Source of the DNA: Pseudosulfitobacter pseudonitzschiae
Lineage (GTDB): Bacteria > Pseudomonadota > Alphaproteobacteria > Rhodobacterales > Rhodobacteraceae
Assembly: GCF_900129395.1 (NCBI RefSeq)
Contig: NZ_FQVP01000001.1
Coordinates: 248,001 to 312,000, forward strand
Length of the DNA: 64,000 bases
Direction: 5' to 3'
Positions 37,240 through 46,251 of the stretch are shown piece by piece; the stretch's first letter is position 1; each line of letters begins with the position of its first letter. The notes under the pieces are model-generated. The model worked only from the letters and a program-made list of their open reading frames with translations, searched no databases and was not told the origin of the DNA. The translations under genes and the position numbers were made by a program.

Positions 37240-38516
37240 GGGCCAAGGTCCAGCACAGCGATCAGCCGGTCGGCGATATGCGCCGCATCGGTGTCACCCT
37301 TGGCGACAAAGTCGGCGGCGGCCTGTTGCGCCTTGCGCAGGGCCTGTGGCGTGTCGAACCAGTGCAGCGCGCGTTCGCCCATGTCTTGCCCGTCGGCCAC
37401 GATGCGCACAGCGCCACAGGCTTCGAGCGGGGCAAAGGTTTCGGCAAAGTTCGACAGATGCGGCCCGGTCAGGATCGCGGCACCGGCCTGCGCCACCTCA
37501 TAGGGGTTGTGCCCGCCATGCGGTTGCAGCGACCCGCCCAGAAACACGAAAGGCGCCAGCGCATACCACAACCCCATCTCGCCCAGCGTATCGGCCAGGT
37601 AAACCTGTGCGTCCGGCGCGTGACCGTCGGTGCGGCGGGTGTGGCTCAGCCCCATGTTCTCGATCAGCGCGGCCACCTCGTCGCCCCGGTCCGGGTGGCG
37701 CGGGGCCAGGATCAGCAGCGCATCGGGATGGGTTTTCAGCACATGGGCATGGGCCAGCAGCGCGTCGGCCTCTTCGCCCGGATGGGTCGAGGCGGCAACC
37801 CATGTGGGGCGCTCTGCGATGGTATCGGCCAACTCGGCATGGGCCGCTCCGTGGACCGGCAGGGCGGGCGACAGGCTCTTGAGGTTAAAGCCGGTTTCGA
37901 CGGTCGTGTGCGGCGGAGCCAGATCACCAAGCGCTTTGGCCATTTCGGCATTCTGGGTCAGGATCAGGCGAAACTGCCCCAGGATGAACGCGGCGGTGCG
38001 CGGAAACCTCGCCCAGCGGCTGAGCGACCGCAGCGACATGCGCGCGCCCACCAGCGCCAGTGGGACATTGCGACGGCGCGCCCGCACCAGAATCTGCGGC
38101 CACAGCTCGGATTCGACAAAGACCGCCGCGTCGGGCCGCCAGCGTTTCAGAAACCGATTGACCGGGCCTGCGGTATCGAGCGGGGCGAACTGATGCACGC
38201 AGCGCGGCGGCATCCGTGCGGCAATCATCGCCGCAGACGTGGGCGTGGCCGAGGTGATCAGGAACCGCGCCTCGGGCAATTGCCGCCCGATCGCGGTGAT
38301 CAGCGGCAGCACCGACAGGCTTTCGCCGACAGAGGCCGCGTGAAACCACACCAGCAGCCCGCCGGGGCGCTGTTCGGTGGTGTTGCCCAGGATTTCATGG
38401 GCGCGGTACGCCGCAACCCCGTCACGCCGCAAACGCCGGATACGGGCGTGGGCGGCAAAGGGCACCACCAGCGCGGCGGCGGCCACATAGGCGCGGTAAA
38501 GAGCTGTCGGGCGCAT
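37236..38516 (-). CDS. waaA: 3-deoxy-D-manno-octulosonic acid (Kdo) transferase
   Basis: A 426-residue WaaA/KdtA. It has an N-terminal membrane anchor (about residues 6-24), the conserved FHAASVGES with catalytic-base Glu near 65, the VESELWPQIL segment of the N-terminal GT-B domain, and a C-terminal domain with FVFLGGSLQPHGGHNPYEVA. It transfers Kdo from CMP-Kdo to the lipid A precursor at the inner membrane. Its ATG follows the moaA stop with no spacer, and its end overlaps the glycosyltransferase by four bases. Confidence 0.94.
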   Translation of the reverse strand: MRPTALYRAYVAAAALVVPFAAHARIRRLRRDGVAAYRAHEILGNTTEQRPGGLLVWFHAASVGESLSVLPLITAIGRQLPEARFLITSATPTSAAMIAARMPPRCVHQFAPLDTAGPVNRFLKRWRPDAAVFVESELWPQILVRARRRNVPLALVGARMSLRSLSRWARFPRTAAFILGQFRLILTQNAEMAKALGDLAPPHTTVETGFNLKSLSPALPVHGAAHAELADTIAERPTWVAASTHPGEEADALLAHAHVLKTHPDALLILAPRHPDRGDEVAALIENMGLSHTRRTDGHAPDAQVYLADTLGEMGLWYALAPFVFLGGSLQPHGGHNPYEVAQAGAAILTGPHLSNFAETFAPLEACGAVRIVADGQDMGERALHWFDTPQALRKAQQAAADFVAKGDTDAAHIADRLIAVLDLGP

Positions 38517-39524
38517 TCAGCCGCCGGTATGGCTCATGTGGCGGGGCATCTGCCCGTCGGCCCTTTGGCGGGAATAGTCGAAATCGTGGCCCTTGGGCTT
38601 GATCCCGATGGCGGCGCGGATGGCGTCGTGCAGGGGGGCATCGTCGTCGGGATGCGCCCGCAGCGGCGCGCGCAGGTCCATCATGTCCTCTTGGCCCAGA
38701 CACAGGTAAATCTCGCCGGTGCAGGTCAGGCGCACGCGGTTGCAGCTTTCGCAGAAGTTATGGCTCAGCGGGGTGATGAAACCGATCTTTTGCCCGGTCT
38801 CTTCCAGCCGCACATAGCGGGCAGGGCCGCCGGTGCGTTCGGCCAGATCGGTGACGGTGTAGTGCTCTGCATAGCAGGCGCGCACATCCTTCAGCGACCA
38901 GTATTGGCCCAGCCGGTCCTCGTTGCCCAGATCGCCCATCGGCATGACCTCGATCCACGTCAGGTCCATGCCACGCTCGGCGCACCATTGGGTGATCGTG
39001 GGCAATTCGTCCTCGTTAAAGCCTTTCAGCGCCACGGCGTTGATCTTGACGTGCAACCCCGCAGCCAGCGCCGCGTCGATACCGCGCAGCACCTGGGGCA
39101 GGCGGCCCCAGCGGGTGATGTCGGCAAACTTCTGTTCGTCCAGCGTGTCCAGCGAGATGTTCACGCGACGCACACCGGCGGCATAGAGATCCTTGGCAAA
39201 GCGTTCCAGCTGGCTGCCATTGGTGGTCAGCGTCAGTTCCTTCAGCGTGCCCGCGTCCAGATGGCGGGACATACTGTTGAAAAACGTCATGATGTCCCGG
39301 CGCACCAGCGGCTCGCCCCCGGTGATCCGCAGCTTTTCCACGCCCAGATCGACAAAGGCCGAACACATGCGGTCCAGCTCTTCCAGCGTCAGCAATTCTT
39401 TCTTGGGCAGAAAGGTCATGTTCTCGGACATGCAATAGACACAACGAAAGTCGCATCTGTCGGTGACAGAGACGCGCAGGTAGGTGATCGCGCGGGCGAA
39501 GGGATCAATCAACGGTGCATTCAT
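38517..39524 (-). CDS. moaA: GTP 3',8-cyclase, molybdenum cofactor synthesis
   Basis: A 335-residue radical SAM enzyme. The N-terminal cluster motif is C24-x3-C28-x2-C31 ([10 protein letters not shown]), the GGEPL SAM motif follows near 76, the second cluster is in [12 protein letters not shown] near 262-276, and the chain ends in Gly-Gly, as required for activity in MoaA. With MoaC it converts GTP to cyclic pyranopterin. The start MNAPLIDPF at 39524 fits the family; 16 extra codons upstream do not. Its TGA abuts the waaA start, an unusual pairing of Moco and LPS genes. Confidence 0.96.
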   Translation of the reverse strand: MNAPLIDPFARAITYLRVSVTDRCDFRCVYCMSENMTFLPKKELLTLEELDRMCSAFVDLGVEKLRITGGEPLVRRDIMTFFNSMSRHLDAGTLKELTLTTNGSQLERFAKDLYAAGVRRVNISLDTLDEQKFADITRWGRLPQVLRGIDAALAAGLHVKINAVALKGFNEDELPTITQWCAERGMDLTWIEVMPMGDLGNEDRLGQYWSLKDVRACYAEHYTVTDLAERTGGPARYVRLEETGQKIGFITPLSHNFCESCNRVRLTCTGEIYLCLGQEDMMDLRAPLRAHPDDDAPLHDAIRAAIGIKPKGHDFDYSRQRADGQMPRHMSHTGG

Positions 39525-39609
39525 GACACCATAGGTAAGGGTGGCGGGAAAGCGCAGCAAGGGGGAATGCACGTTGATGCGGTTTGCGGCCTGTGCTTAT
39601 CTGGCGCTT

Positions 39610-40107
39610 ATGAAAACGATATCCCTGATCCTGATTTGCGCCTGCACCCTCACCGGGTGTTCGCGTTTGCCCGCATTTCTGCAACCGCGCCCCGATGCAG
39701 CCGAGGCCAGCACCGACAGCGACAGCGCCGGGGTGCGCCCCAAGGAGCGGCCCGCTGCGGCCGTGCCTGCGACGGGCGCGCGCACGGTTGCGGACTTTGA
39801 CACCGTCAGCGCCGAGGAAAAGGCGGCCGCCACCGCCGCTCCGGCCAAGGCTGGCGCGCGTCTGGGCGTGACCGTGGCATCACTGGGCAGCCCGTCCGAG
39901 CCGGGGCTGTGGTTGAAAACACCGCTGGTCACAAGCGAGCAACCCGGGCGCGTGACCTTTGCCGGATCGGGCAAGTCCGTGGCCGTGACGCTGATTCCGA
40001 TCGACGGTCCTGCTACAGGGGGCAGCCGCATGTCGCTGTCTGCGTTCCAGACGCTGGAGGCACCGCTGACCGGTTTGCCCCAGATCGAGGTGTTCACCGC
40101 CTCGTAA
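39610..40107 (+). CDS. Probable lipoprotein, uncharacterised
   Basis: A 165-residue protein with a lipoprotein signal: MKTISLILICACTLTGC, lipobox LTGC with Cys17. The mature part starts with a disordered Pro/Ala/Asp-rich region to about residue 75 and then a small beta-rich domain (RLGVTVASLGSPSEPGLWLK, and GSGKSVAVTLIPIDGPATGG). The latter resembles the septal/cell-wall-associated D-galactarate-dehydratase-like fragments seen in Rhodobacterales lipoproteins, but I am not certain. It is divergent from moaA. Confidence 0.7.
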   Translation: MKTISLILICACTLTGCSRLPAFLQPRPDAAEASTDSDSAGVRPKERPAAAVPATGARTVADFDTVSAEEKAAATAAPAKAGARLGVTVASLGSPSEPGLWLKTPLVTSEQPGRVTFAGSGKSVAVTLIPIDGPATGGSRMSLSAFQTLEAPLTGLPQIEVFTAS

Positions 40108-40271
40108 GCCAGCGGCGCGCGTTTCTGTTGCAAGACGAAGGTGAGGGGGCCGTTATTGCGGCCACGCCCCGGGGCCGGGTGTCGTGACGGCGCCAAAGAG
40201 ATCGATCATCGGCACGGTCGCCCGAACTGTCAGAGATCCGGGGCGGACCGCGCCAACGTACCGGAACCGGC

Positions 40272-41168
40272 CTATTCGGTCGCCGCGGCTGTCCGGGCTG
40301 CCCGCAATGCCCGCCCCCACCACAGCAGTTGGCCCAGCATCTTGTCCGCCGCCTTTTCAACGTGGGTGAATTCGTCCAGGCGTTTTTCACCGTTTGCGAC
40401 AGCAAGGTAGTTCCCGAAATTTATGTGAACGGCGGCCTGCATCGTCACCATTTCCAATTCGGCGGCGATGCCACGCACATGTTCAACGGCGCGTGCCCCG
40501 CCGACACCGCCATAACCGACCAACCCCGCAGGTTTGCGCGCCCAGTCACCGTGGTCCAGCGCATTTTTCAAGACCGCCGTCGGGCCATGATTGTATTCTG
40601 CCACCGTGAACAGATAGGCATCGAACTCAGCCATGCGGGCACCAAAGGTTTCGGCGGCCTGTTTTTGCGCCTTGCTCGCGTTCGGGTCGCCCAGAAACGG
40701 CAGGTTCACATCCCGCAGATCTATCTCGGTCACATCGAAACCGCCATGCGCCGCCGCCTTTTCCGCGATCCAGGCCGCAGGTTTCTCGGAAAACCGTCCC
40801 TCTCGGGTGCTGCCGGTGATGACGGCCAGCCGAAGCGGCGCATCCTCAGCCAATCCACGAAACGCTCCGGCCAATTCTACAGGGGTCGATGCGACATGCT
40901 CCAGAAACGGTCTGATCCGCTCAAGATGTGCCGCGAATTCGGGCGATGCCGCCCATTGCTCTTTTGCCTCATGTGACCGGAAGCGGGTGACAATCACCAG
41001 TTTGCTGCCATCGCTGGCCCGGTAAACTTCATTGCCAAGCCATCCCGTCGCGGCCGCTGTTGCGCGCAGCGCAGCGATCTCGTCGAGCTGAACGTCCAAC
41101 AGCTTATCGGCTTTCCCTTCTTTCGGCGTGAACGTGTTGATCAGCGTGCAAATGGTTTCGTTTGCCAT
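40272..41168 (-). CDS. Fusion of ABM monooxygenase-like domain and NAD(P)H-dependent FMN reductase
   Basis: A 298-residue two-domain protein. Residues 1-95 match the antibiotic-biosynthesis-monooxygenase (ABM, dimeric alpha+beta barrel) pattern: TLINTFTPKEGKADKLLDV, then KLVIVTRFRSHEAKEQW. Residues 110-275 are a flavodoxin-like NADPH-dependent FMN reductase with the phosphate loop ITGSTREGRFSE and the AEYNHGPTAVLKNALDH motif. Such a pair suggests quinone or electrophile reduction with on-board quinol handling. It is divergent from an HxlR regulator with a clear operator between them. Confidence 0.88.
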   Translation of the reverse strand: MANETICTLINTFTPKEGKADKLLDVQLDEIAALRATAAATGWLGNEVYRASDGSKLVIVTRFRSHEAKEQWAASPEFAAHLERIRPFLEHVASTPVELAGAFRGLAEDAPLRLAVITGSTREGRFSEKPAAWIAEKAAAHGGFDVTEIDLRDVNLPFLGDPNASKAQKQAAETFGARMAEFDAYLFTVAEYNHGPTAVLKNALDHGDWARKPAGLVGYGGVGGARAVEHVRGIAAELEMVTMQAAVHINFGNYLAVANGEKRLDEFTHVEKAADKMLGQLLWWGRALRAARTAAATE

Positions 41169-41183
41169 TGGATGTTCGTCCTT

Positions 41184-41208
41184 GCTTAGAATCAGGTTTC
41201 AACTAAGC
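41184..41208. promoter_or_regulatory. Secondary inverted repeat near the HxlR operator
   Basis: GCTTAG (41184-41189) and CTAAGC (41203-41208) form a 6-bp inverted repeat with a 13-base spacer, just upstream of the FMN reductase gene. Its core TTAG...CTAA resembles half sites of the stronger operator next to it. Confidence 0.35.
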
Positions 41209-41212
41209 TAAC

Positions 41213-41235
41213 AATAAGTAAGTCGCTTACTTATT
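41213..41235. promoter_or_regulatory. HxlR-type operator
   Basis: AATAAGTAAG (41213-41222) and CTTACTTATT (41226-41235) form a perfect 10-bp inverted repeat with a 3-base centre, placed between the divergent HxlR regulator and the FMN-reductase fusion gene. The AGTAAG/CTTACT core is of the kind bound by HxlR proteins. Confidence 0.75.
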
Positions 41236-41265
41236 AAAGAACCGGCTTTCAGATAAGGACCTGAC

Positions 41266-41643
41266 ATGGAAGTAAGCCCGGCACTCACCGACCCAACGAA
41301 CCCGATGCACGCGGACTGTCCGGGGCGGGATGTTTTCAAACTCATAACCGGCCGCTGGACCCTTCTGATCCTGTGGTCGTTGAAATCCGGCACATTGCGC
41401 TTTTTCCAGATCAGGGACCAGGTCGAAGGCGTCAGCGAACGTGTGCTGTCCAGCGCGTTGAAAGATCTTTGCCGCCACGGCCTGATCTCCCGGCATGTCG
41501 AGCCGAGCGTCCCGCCAAAGGTCAGCTACAGCCTTACGCCCTGCGGCGCGGGGCTTCTTGATGTGATGGGGCAAATCACGGGATGGATTGCAAGCGAGCT
41601 GGACACGATCGAAGCCGCCAAGCGCCGGTACGACGAAAGTTGA
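41266..41643 (+). CDS. HxlR-family transcriptional regulator
   Basis: A 125-residue winged-helix HxlR protein. The conserved DCPGRDVFKLITGRWTLLIL (residues 17-36) includes Cys18, the residue that senses thiol-reactive electrophiles or oxidants in relatives such as YodB and QorR. The recognition helix is SERVLSSALKDLCRHGLI near 58-75 and the wing SVPPKVSYSLTPCG near 81-94 carries a second Cys. It probably represses its own gene and the divergent reductase through the operator between them. AGGA precedes the ATG. Confidence 0.93.
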   Translation: MEVSPALTDPTNPMHADCPGRDVFKLITGRWTLLILWSLKSGTLRFFQIRDQVEGVSERVLSSALKDLCRHGLISRHVEPSVPPKVSYSLTPCGAGLLDVMGQITGWIASELDTIEAAKRRYDES

Positions 41644-41678
41644 CTGGCTGTCAGGCTGGATAGCCGCGCGCGAAGCCA

Positions 41679-41708
41679 GGGGGCGGCTTTAGCGGGCCGC
41701 CCCCTTTT
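41679..41708 (+). terminator. Intrinsic terminator of the HxlR gene
   Basis: GGGGGCGGC (41679-41687) pairs perfectly with GCCGCCCCC (41696-41704) around an 8-base loop and is followed by TTTT. It lies between the convergent HxlR and AlkD-like genes. Confidence 0.85.
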
Positions 41709-41714
41709 CCGTGG

Positions 41715-42389
41715 TCACAGGAACTTGGCCGCGTCCTTGCGGGCAAAGGCCTTCATCGTATCGCCATGCTCGGCCAGAAAGGCACGGGTGCGGTCGGCGT
41801 CGTGTTTGCTGAGATCGCGCAGCCACCAGGAAACGGCCTTCTGGATGAACCAGCGGCCATCGGGCGCATAGCTGGCGGCCCAGCCCAGGATGCGCTCGCG
41901 GGCTTCGGCCTCTTGCGGCTTGGGGTGGTTCTGCTTGGTCCAGGGCAGGGTGATGACCAGCGCGGCGCGCTTGGTCCACATGTGATCTGAGGTGGTCCAG
42001 GCCTCGATCTCGTCCAGCCGCGACGGATCGGCGATCAGACGTTTCTGGCCCGCCATGCAGGCGTGATCGGCAATGGCCCAACTGTCGAAATCGGGCGCCC
42101 AGGACTTGATCAGCGCCCAGACCTCGGCATCCGGGTCCATACGCGCCTGTGTCAGCAGCTTGGCAGCGGCGATGCGGGCCTCGAAAATATCCGTCTTCCA
42201 CAGCCCGTCGGCCAGTGCGACGCGGGTGCCTATGTCCAGCTCTTGCCGCCATGTCTTTGTCAGGTCGTTCAACACCGGATTGGGCACGCCCAGATAGGTG
42301 CGGTCGGCCTTGTGATAGGCTTGCGCGCCTGTCGCCCGCTCGGGATCGGCGTGTGCGTTGATTTCGGCCAGGGCCGCTTCGGGTGTCAT
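41715..42389 (-). CDS. DNA alkylation repair protein, AlkD-like HEAT-repeat
   Basis: A 224-residue helical-repeat protein of the DNA alkylation repair (AlkD) family. Features are the LGVPNPVLNDLTKTWRQ start region, DGLWKTDIFEARIAAAKLL, the SWAPDFDSWAIADHAC helix with conserved Trp/Asp, and WTKRAALVITLPW, which match the stacked HEAT-like repeats that cradle the lesion. Family enzymes excise 3-methyl- and 7-methylpurines. The ATG at 42389 overlaps the stop of the PPOX gene (ATGA), so it is the last gene of the glmU operon. Confidence 0.9.
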   Translation of the reverse strand: MTPEAALAEINAHADPERATGAQAYHKADRTYLGVPNPVLNDLTKTWRQELDIGTRVALADGLWKTDIFEARIAAAKLLTQARMDPDAEVWALIKSWAPDFDSWAIADHACMAGQKRLIADPSRLDEIEAWTTSDHMWTKRAALVITLPWTKQNHPKPQEAEARERILGWAASYAPDGRWFIQKAVSWWLRDLSKHDADRTRAFLAEHGDTMKAFARKDAAKFL

Positions 42390-42937
42390 GTGTTGGTGTC
42401 CAATATATGTGTGGGCAGACCGTCGATGCTGGTCTGGTTGCGGTCGGCCCAATAGGTCGCCACACCCTCGGGGCCTTTGGTGTCGGCCCATTTTTCCAAG
42501 GTGTCGCGGGGACCTGCGTGGTCAAAATAGGGCACCGCATAGCCGCAGGAGGTTTGCAGCATCTCCACCGTCACGTCATAGATCTGCCGCGCGCCGGGCG
42601 AGGGTTCGAACATGGCATCCAGTTCGGCAAACTCCGCATCACGCGGGTGCAGGGTGCGGGCGGTGCCATAGGCGCGCATGATCATCGGACGTTTTTCAAA
42701 GCCGCACCACATCAGCGTGATGCGATTGTGAAGCGCCAGATGGGCGGCGGTTTCATTGCCCGACCCGGTCAGGTTGCGCCACACGATCCGGTTCGGCCCC
42801 ATCACGCGCAAGCTGTCCATGCCCTTGGGGCTGATGTTCACGCGGCCCGTGTCCGCCGCAGTGCCTACGAAAAACATATGCTGTTGGGCGATGAAATTGA
42901 CGTGGTCGTCTTCGATGCTGTCGAATTGCTTGCCCAT
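42386..42937 (-). CDS. Pyridoxamine 5'-phosphate oxidase-family flavoprotein
   Basis: A 183-residue split-barrel protein of the PNPOx-like group. Family features: FIAQQHMFFVGTAADTGRVN for the first barrel strands, SPKGMDSLRVMGPNRIVWRN, and TGSGNETAAHL near 67-77, the nucleotide-binding turn. The family binds FMN, F420 or heme; the typical C-terminal substrate residues of true PdxH are absent, so it is not a vitamin B6 enzyme. Its stop overlaps the AlkD-like start and its ATG shares one base with the glmS stop. Confidence 0.85.
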   Translation of the reverse strand: MGKQFDSIEDDHVNFIAQQHMFFVGTAADTGRVNISPKGMDSLRVMGPNRIVWRNLTGSGNETAAHLALHNRITLMWCGFEKRPMIMRAYGTARTLHPRDAEFAELDAMFEPSPGARQIYDVTVEMLQTSCGYAVPYFDHAGPRDTLEKWADTKGPEGVATYWADRNQTSIDGLPTHILDTNT

Positions 42938-44757
42938 TATTCCACCGTTACCGATTTGGCCAGATTGCGCGGCTGGTCCACATCCGTGCCCTTGGCGACA
43001 GCGGTGTGATAGGCCAGCAGCTGCGCGGGCAGCGCATAGAGGATCGGGGCCACGGCATTGTGCACGGTCGGCATGCAGATCGACGCCCAGACCCCTTCAT
43101 TCGCCTCTTCCAGCCCGGCGGCATCCGAGATCAGCACGACCTTGCCCTTGCGCGCCATCACCTCTTGCATGTTGCTGACGGTCTTGTCGAACAGCGTATC
43201 GCGGGGGGCCATGACCACCACCGGCACATGTTTGTCGATCAATGCAATGGGGCCGTGTTTCAGTTCGCCCGACGCATAAGCTTCGGCGTGGATATAGCTG
43301 ATTTCCTTGAGTTTCAGCGCACCTTCAAGCGCCAGCGGATACATCAGCCCGCGCCCCAGGAACAGCACGTCGCGCGCCTCGGACAGGCGGCGGGCGGTGT
43401 TCTGCATCGCCTTGTTCTGTTCCAGCGCCGTGGTCATCAGCGCAGGCAGGCTGCGCAGGGCAGACACATGATCGGCCAGCGCCTCCTCCGACAACGTGCC
43501 CCGGTCCGACGCCGCCTTCAGCGCCAGCATCAGCAGCACGGTCAACTGGCAGGTGAACGCCTTGGTCGAGGCGACGCCCACTTCGATGCCTGCATGGATC
43601 GGCAGCGCCAGATCGCTTTCGCGCGCGATCGAGCTTTCGGGGACGTTGACCACCGACAGGATGCGCGCGGCCTTGCCCTCGCAATAGCGCAGGGCGGCCA
43701 GCGTGTCGGCGGTTTCGCCCGATTGCGAGACAAACAGCGCCAGCGTGCGGTCGGGGATCGGCGGCTCGCGATAGCGGAATTCGGACGCCACGTCGACCTC
43801 GACCGGGATGCGGGCAATCTGCTCGAACCAGTATTTCGCCGTCAGACAGGCGTAATAGGCGGTGCCGCAAGCCACCAGCGTCAGCCGGTCGATGGCGGTG
43901 AAATCCACGCCCGGATCGGGCAGGGCAATGTGCCCGTCGGCGGTCAGGTAGTTGGCCAGCGCATTGCCGATCACCGTCGGCTGTTCGGCGATTTCCTTGG
44001 CCATGAAATGCTTGTGCCCGGCCTTGTCCACACGTGCCGCGTCGATCTGGATGGTCTTGATCGCGCGGTTGGCCAAGGCGCCGTTGGCATCGTGGATTTC
44101 CAGCGAATTGCGCGTGACGACCGCGCGGTCGCCTTCTTCCAGATAGGTGATGCGGTCGGTCAGCGGCGCCAGCGCAATGGCGTCCGAGCCTACGAACATT
44201 TCACCATGCCCGTGGCCGATGGCCAGCGGAGAGCCCTTGCGCGCGGCGACGATCAGGTCGTTTTCACCCTGAAACAGGAACGCCAGCGCAAAGGCACCCT
44301 GCAGCCGGTCCAGCGTCTGGTATGCGGCCTCGACCGGACCTGCGCCCGCGTTCATGTACATCTGCGTCAGCAGGGCGACGGTTTCGGTGTCGGTCTCTGT
44401 GACGAACTGGAAACCGGCCTCGGCCAGTTCGGCGCGCAGCTCGCGAAAGTTCTCGATGATGCCGTTGTGCACCACGGCCACTGGGCCTGCCATATGCGGA
44501 TGCGCATTGGTGACCGAAGGCGCGCCATGGGTGGCCCAGCGGGTGTGCCCGATGCCGGATTTGCCGGCCAACGGCTCGTGCACCAGCAGGTCGCTGAGGT
44601 TCACCAGCTTGCCCACCGCGCGGCGGCGGTCCAGCGTGCCGTTGTTCACGGTGGCGATGCCCGCGCTGTCATAGCCGCGATATTCCAGACGCTTCAGCGC
44701 CTCGACCAGGATGGGGGCCACTTCGTGGTTGCCCAGAACGCCGACGATTCCGCACAT
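42937..44757 (-). CDS. glmS: Glutamine-fructose-6-phosphate aminotransferase
   Basis: A 606-residue GlmS. It begins MCGIVGVLG, so Cys2 becomes the N-terminal glutaminase nucleophile; the Ntn glutaminase domain covers about 1-235 with HTRWATHG at about 71-78, followed by two SIS sugar-isomerase domains (SQSGETADTLAALR near 345, and ASGELKHGPIALI near 480) and the C-terminal VDQPRNLAKSVTVE. It makes glucosamine-6-phosphate for cell wall and LPS. It follows glmU by one base. No ribozyme is expected or seen. Confidence 0.97.
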   Translation of the reverse strand: MCGIVGVLGNHEVAPILVEALKRLEYRGYDSAGIATVNNGTLDRRRAVGKLVNLSDLLVHEPLAGKSGIGHTRWATHGAPSVTNAHPHMAGPVAVVHNGIIENFRELRAELAEAGFQFVTETDTETVALLTQMYMNAGAGPVEAAYQTLDRLQGAFALAFLFQGENDLIVAARKGSPLAIGHGHGEMFVGSDAIALAPLTDRITYLEEGDRAVVTRNSLEIHDANGALANRAIKTIQIDAARVDKAGHKHFMAKEIAEQPTVIGNALANYLTADGHIALPDPGVDFTAIDRLTLVACGTAYYACLTAKYWFEQIARIPVEVDVASEFRYREPPIPDRTLALFVSQSGETADTLAALRYCEGKAARILSVVNVPESSIARESDLALPIHAGIEVGVASTKAFTCQLTVLLMLALKAASDRGTLSEEALADHVSALRSLPALMTTALEQNKAMQNTARRLSEARDVLFLGRGLMYPLALEGALKLKEISYIHAEAYASGELKHGPIALIDKHVPVVVMAPRDTLFDKTVSNMQEVMARKGKVVLISDAAGLEEANEGVWASICMPTVHNAVAPILYALPAQLLAYHTAVAKGTDVDQPRNLAKSVTVE

Positions 44758-44758
44758 A

Positions 44759-46111
44759 TCAGTTGCCCCTTGTTTGTCTGGCCTTTTTGGCCCGCAGCAT
44801 TTGCATCAGCTTTCGCGCCATGCCTGGCTTTTCGACCTGGTGGGCGCGGGCAATGGCCAGCGCGCCGTCCTCGACGTCCGATGTGATCACCGACCCCGAG
44901 GCTGTCATCGCCTCGTTGCCCACGGACACAGGCGCCACCAGCATGGTGTTCGACCCGATAAAGGCGCGCGCGCCGATATGGGTGTGGTGTTTCAACACGC
45001 CATCATAGTTGCAGGTGATGGTGCCGGCACCAATATTGGCCGCAGCGCCCACAAAGGCATCGCCGATATAGCTCAGGTGGTTGACCTTGGCGCCGGCGTC
45101 GATGGTAGCATTCTTGATCTCGACAAAGTTGCCGACCCGCACGTCTTCGGCCAGCTCGGCACCGGGGCGCAGGCGGGCATAGGGGCCAATGACCCCGCCG
45201 CGCGCCACATGGCACCCTTCCAGATGCGAAAACGCACGGATGCGGGCGCCGGACTCGACGGTCACTTCGGGGCCAAAAAACACATGCGGTTCGATCACCG
45301 TGTCGCGCCCGATGAAGGTGTCATAGGAAAAATAGATGCTGGACGGGTCCAGCAGGGTCACGCCGTCCTCCATCGCAGCCGCCCGCGCGGTCTGCTGGAA
45401 CAGCGCATCGGCAGCGGCCAGTTCGGCGCGCGAGTTGATGCCCAGCGTTTCCGCCTCCGGGCAGGTGACGACGCCGGCACTCAGACCACGCGCACGGGCC
45501 AGGCCGATGATGTCGGTCAGGTAAAACTCGCCCGCCGCATTGTCGTTGGTCACATCATCCAGCAGCGAAAACAGCGTCGCCGCGTCACAGGCCACCACGC
45601 CCGAGTTGCATAAGCTAATCGCACGCTCGGCCTCGGTGGCGTCCTTGAATTCCACAATCGCGTCAAGGGTTTCGCCGTTCATCTTCAACCGGCCATAGCG
45701 GCCCGGATCAGCCGCCTCGAAGCCCAGCACAACCACGTCCTGCGCCCCCCGCGCCGCGATCATCGCTTCCAGCGTCTCGGGGCGCACGAAAGGCGTGTCG
45801 CCATACAGCACGATCACCGTGCCCTCGAACCCGTCCAGCGCCGCGCGGGCCTGTTGCACCGCATGGCCGGTGCCCAGCTGTTCTTCTTGCACGACGACCT
45901 GCACGTCTTCGTCGTAGTCGCGCACCGCCTGGCTCACCGCTTCGGCACCGTGGCCTGCGACGACCACCATGCGCTCGGGTTCCTGCGACCGTGCCGCTTG
46001 CAGGGCATGCACCAGCATGGGCGCGCCTGCGATGGGATGAAGGACCTTGGGGATGTCCGAATTCATCCGTGTGCCTTTGCCTGCGGCAAGGATGACCGTC
46101 GCGATGCTCAT
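44759..46111 (-). CDS. glmU: Bifunctional N-acetylglucosamine-1-P uridyltransferase / glucosamine-1-P acetyltransferase
   Basis: A 450-residue GlmU. The N-terminal uridyltransferase has the pyrophosphorylase signature LAAGKGTRMNSDIPKVLHP (residues 8-26) and YGDTPFV; the C-terminal left-handed beta helix shows hexapeptide repeats from about residue 250 with NFVEIKNATIDAGAKVNHLS and the GAGTITCNYDG loop. It converts GlcN-1-P to UDP-GlcNAc using acetyl-CoA and UTP. It heads the operon glmU-glmS-PPOX-alkD. The mutase GlmM is not in the window. Confidence 0.97.
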   Translation of the reverse strand: MSIATVILAAGKGTRMNSDIPKVLHPIAGAPMLVHALQAARSQEPERMVVVAGHGAEAVSQAVRDYDEDVQVVVQEEQLGTGHAVQQARAALDGFEGTVIVLYGDTPFVRPETLEAMIAARGAQDVVVLGFEAADPGRYGRLKMNGETLDAIVEFKDATEAERAISLCNSGVVACDAATLFSLLDDVTNDNAAGEFYLTDIIGLARARGLSAGVVTCPEAETLGINSRAELAAADALFQQTARAAAMEDGVTLLDPSSIYFSYDTFIGRDTVIEPHVFFGPEVTVESGARIRAFSHLEGCHVARGGVIGPYARLRPGAELAEDVRVGNFVEIKNATIDAGAKVNHLSYIGDAFVGAAANIGAGTITCNYDGVLKHHTHIGARAFIGSNTMLVAPVSVGNEAMTASGSVITSDVEDGALAIARAHQVEKPGMARKLMQMLRAKKARQTRGN

Positions 46112-46251
46112 GCCAAATCTCTTTGTGTTCTTGGTGTGACCGTTTTATCCATCTTGCCAAGCGGCGCAACCGTCGGCCCCATCAAACAAGATTGCTGGCC
46201 GTAACACGAACAATGACAGGACGGCAATGATCCGCCCATCAGGAGACAGGC

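Noticed and set aside
44757-44762. Possible glmS ribozyme leader
   Set aside because: Only one base separates glmU and glmS, and glmS ribozymes belong to Gram-positive bacteria.
43006-44886. Plus-strand open frame antisense to glmS
   Set aside because: Same shadow pattern; glmS is certain.
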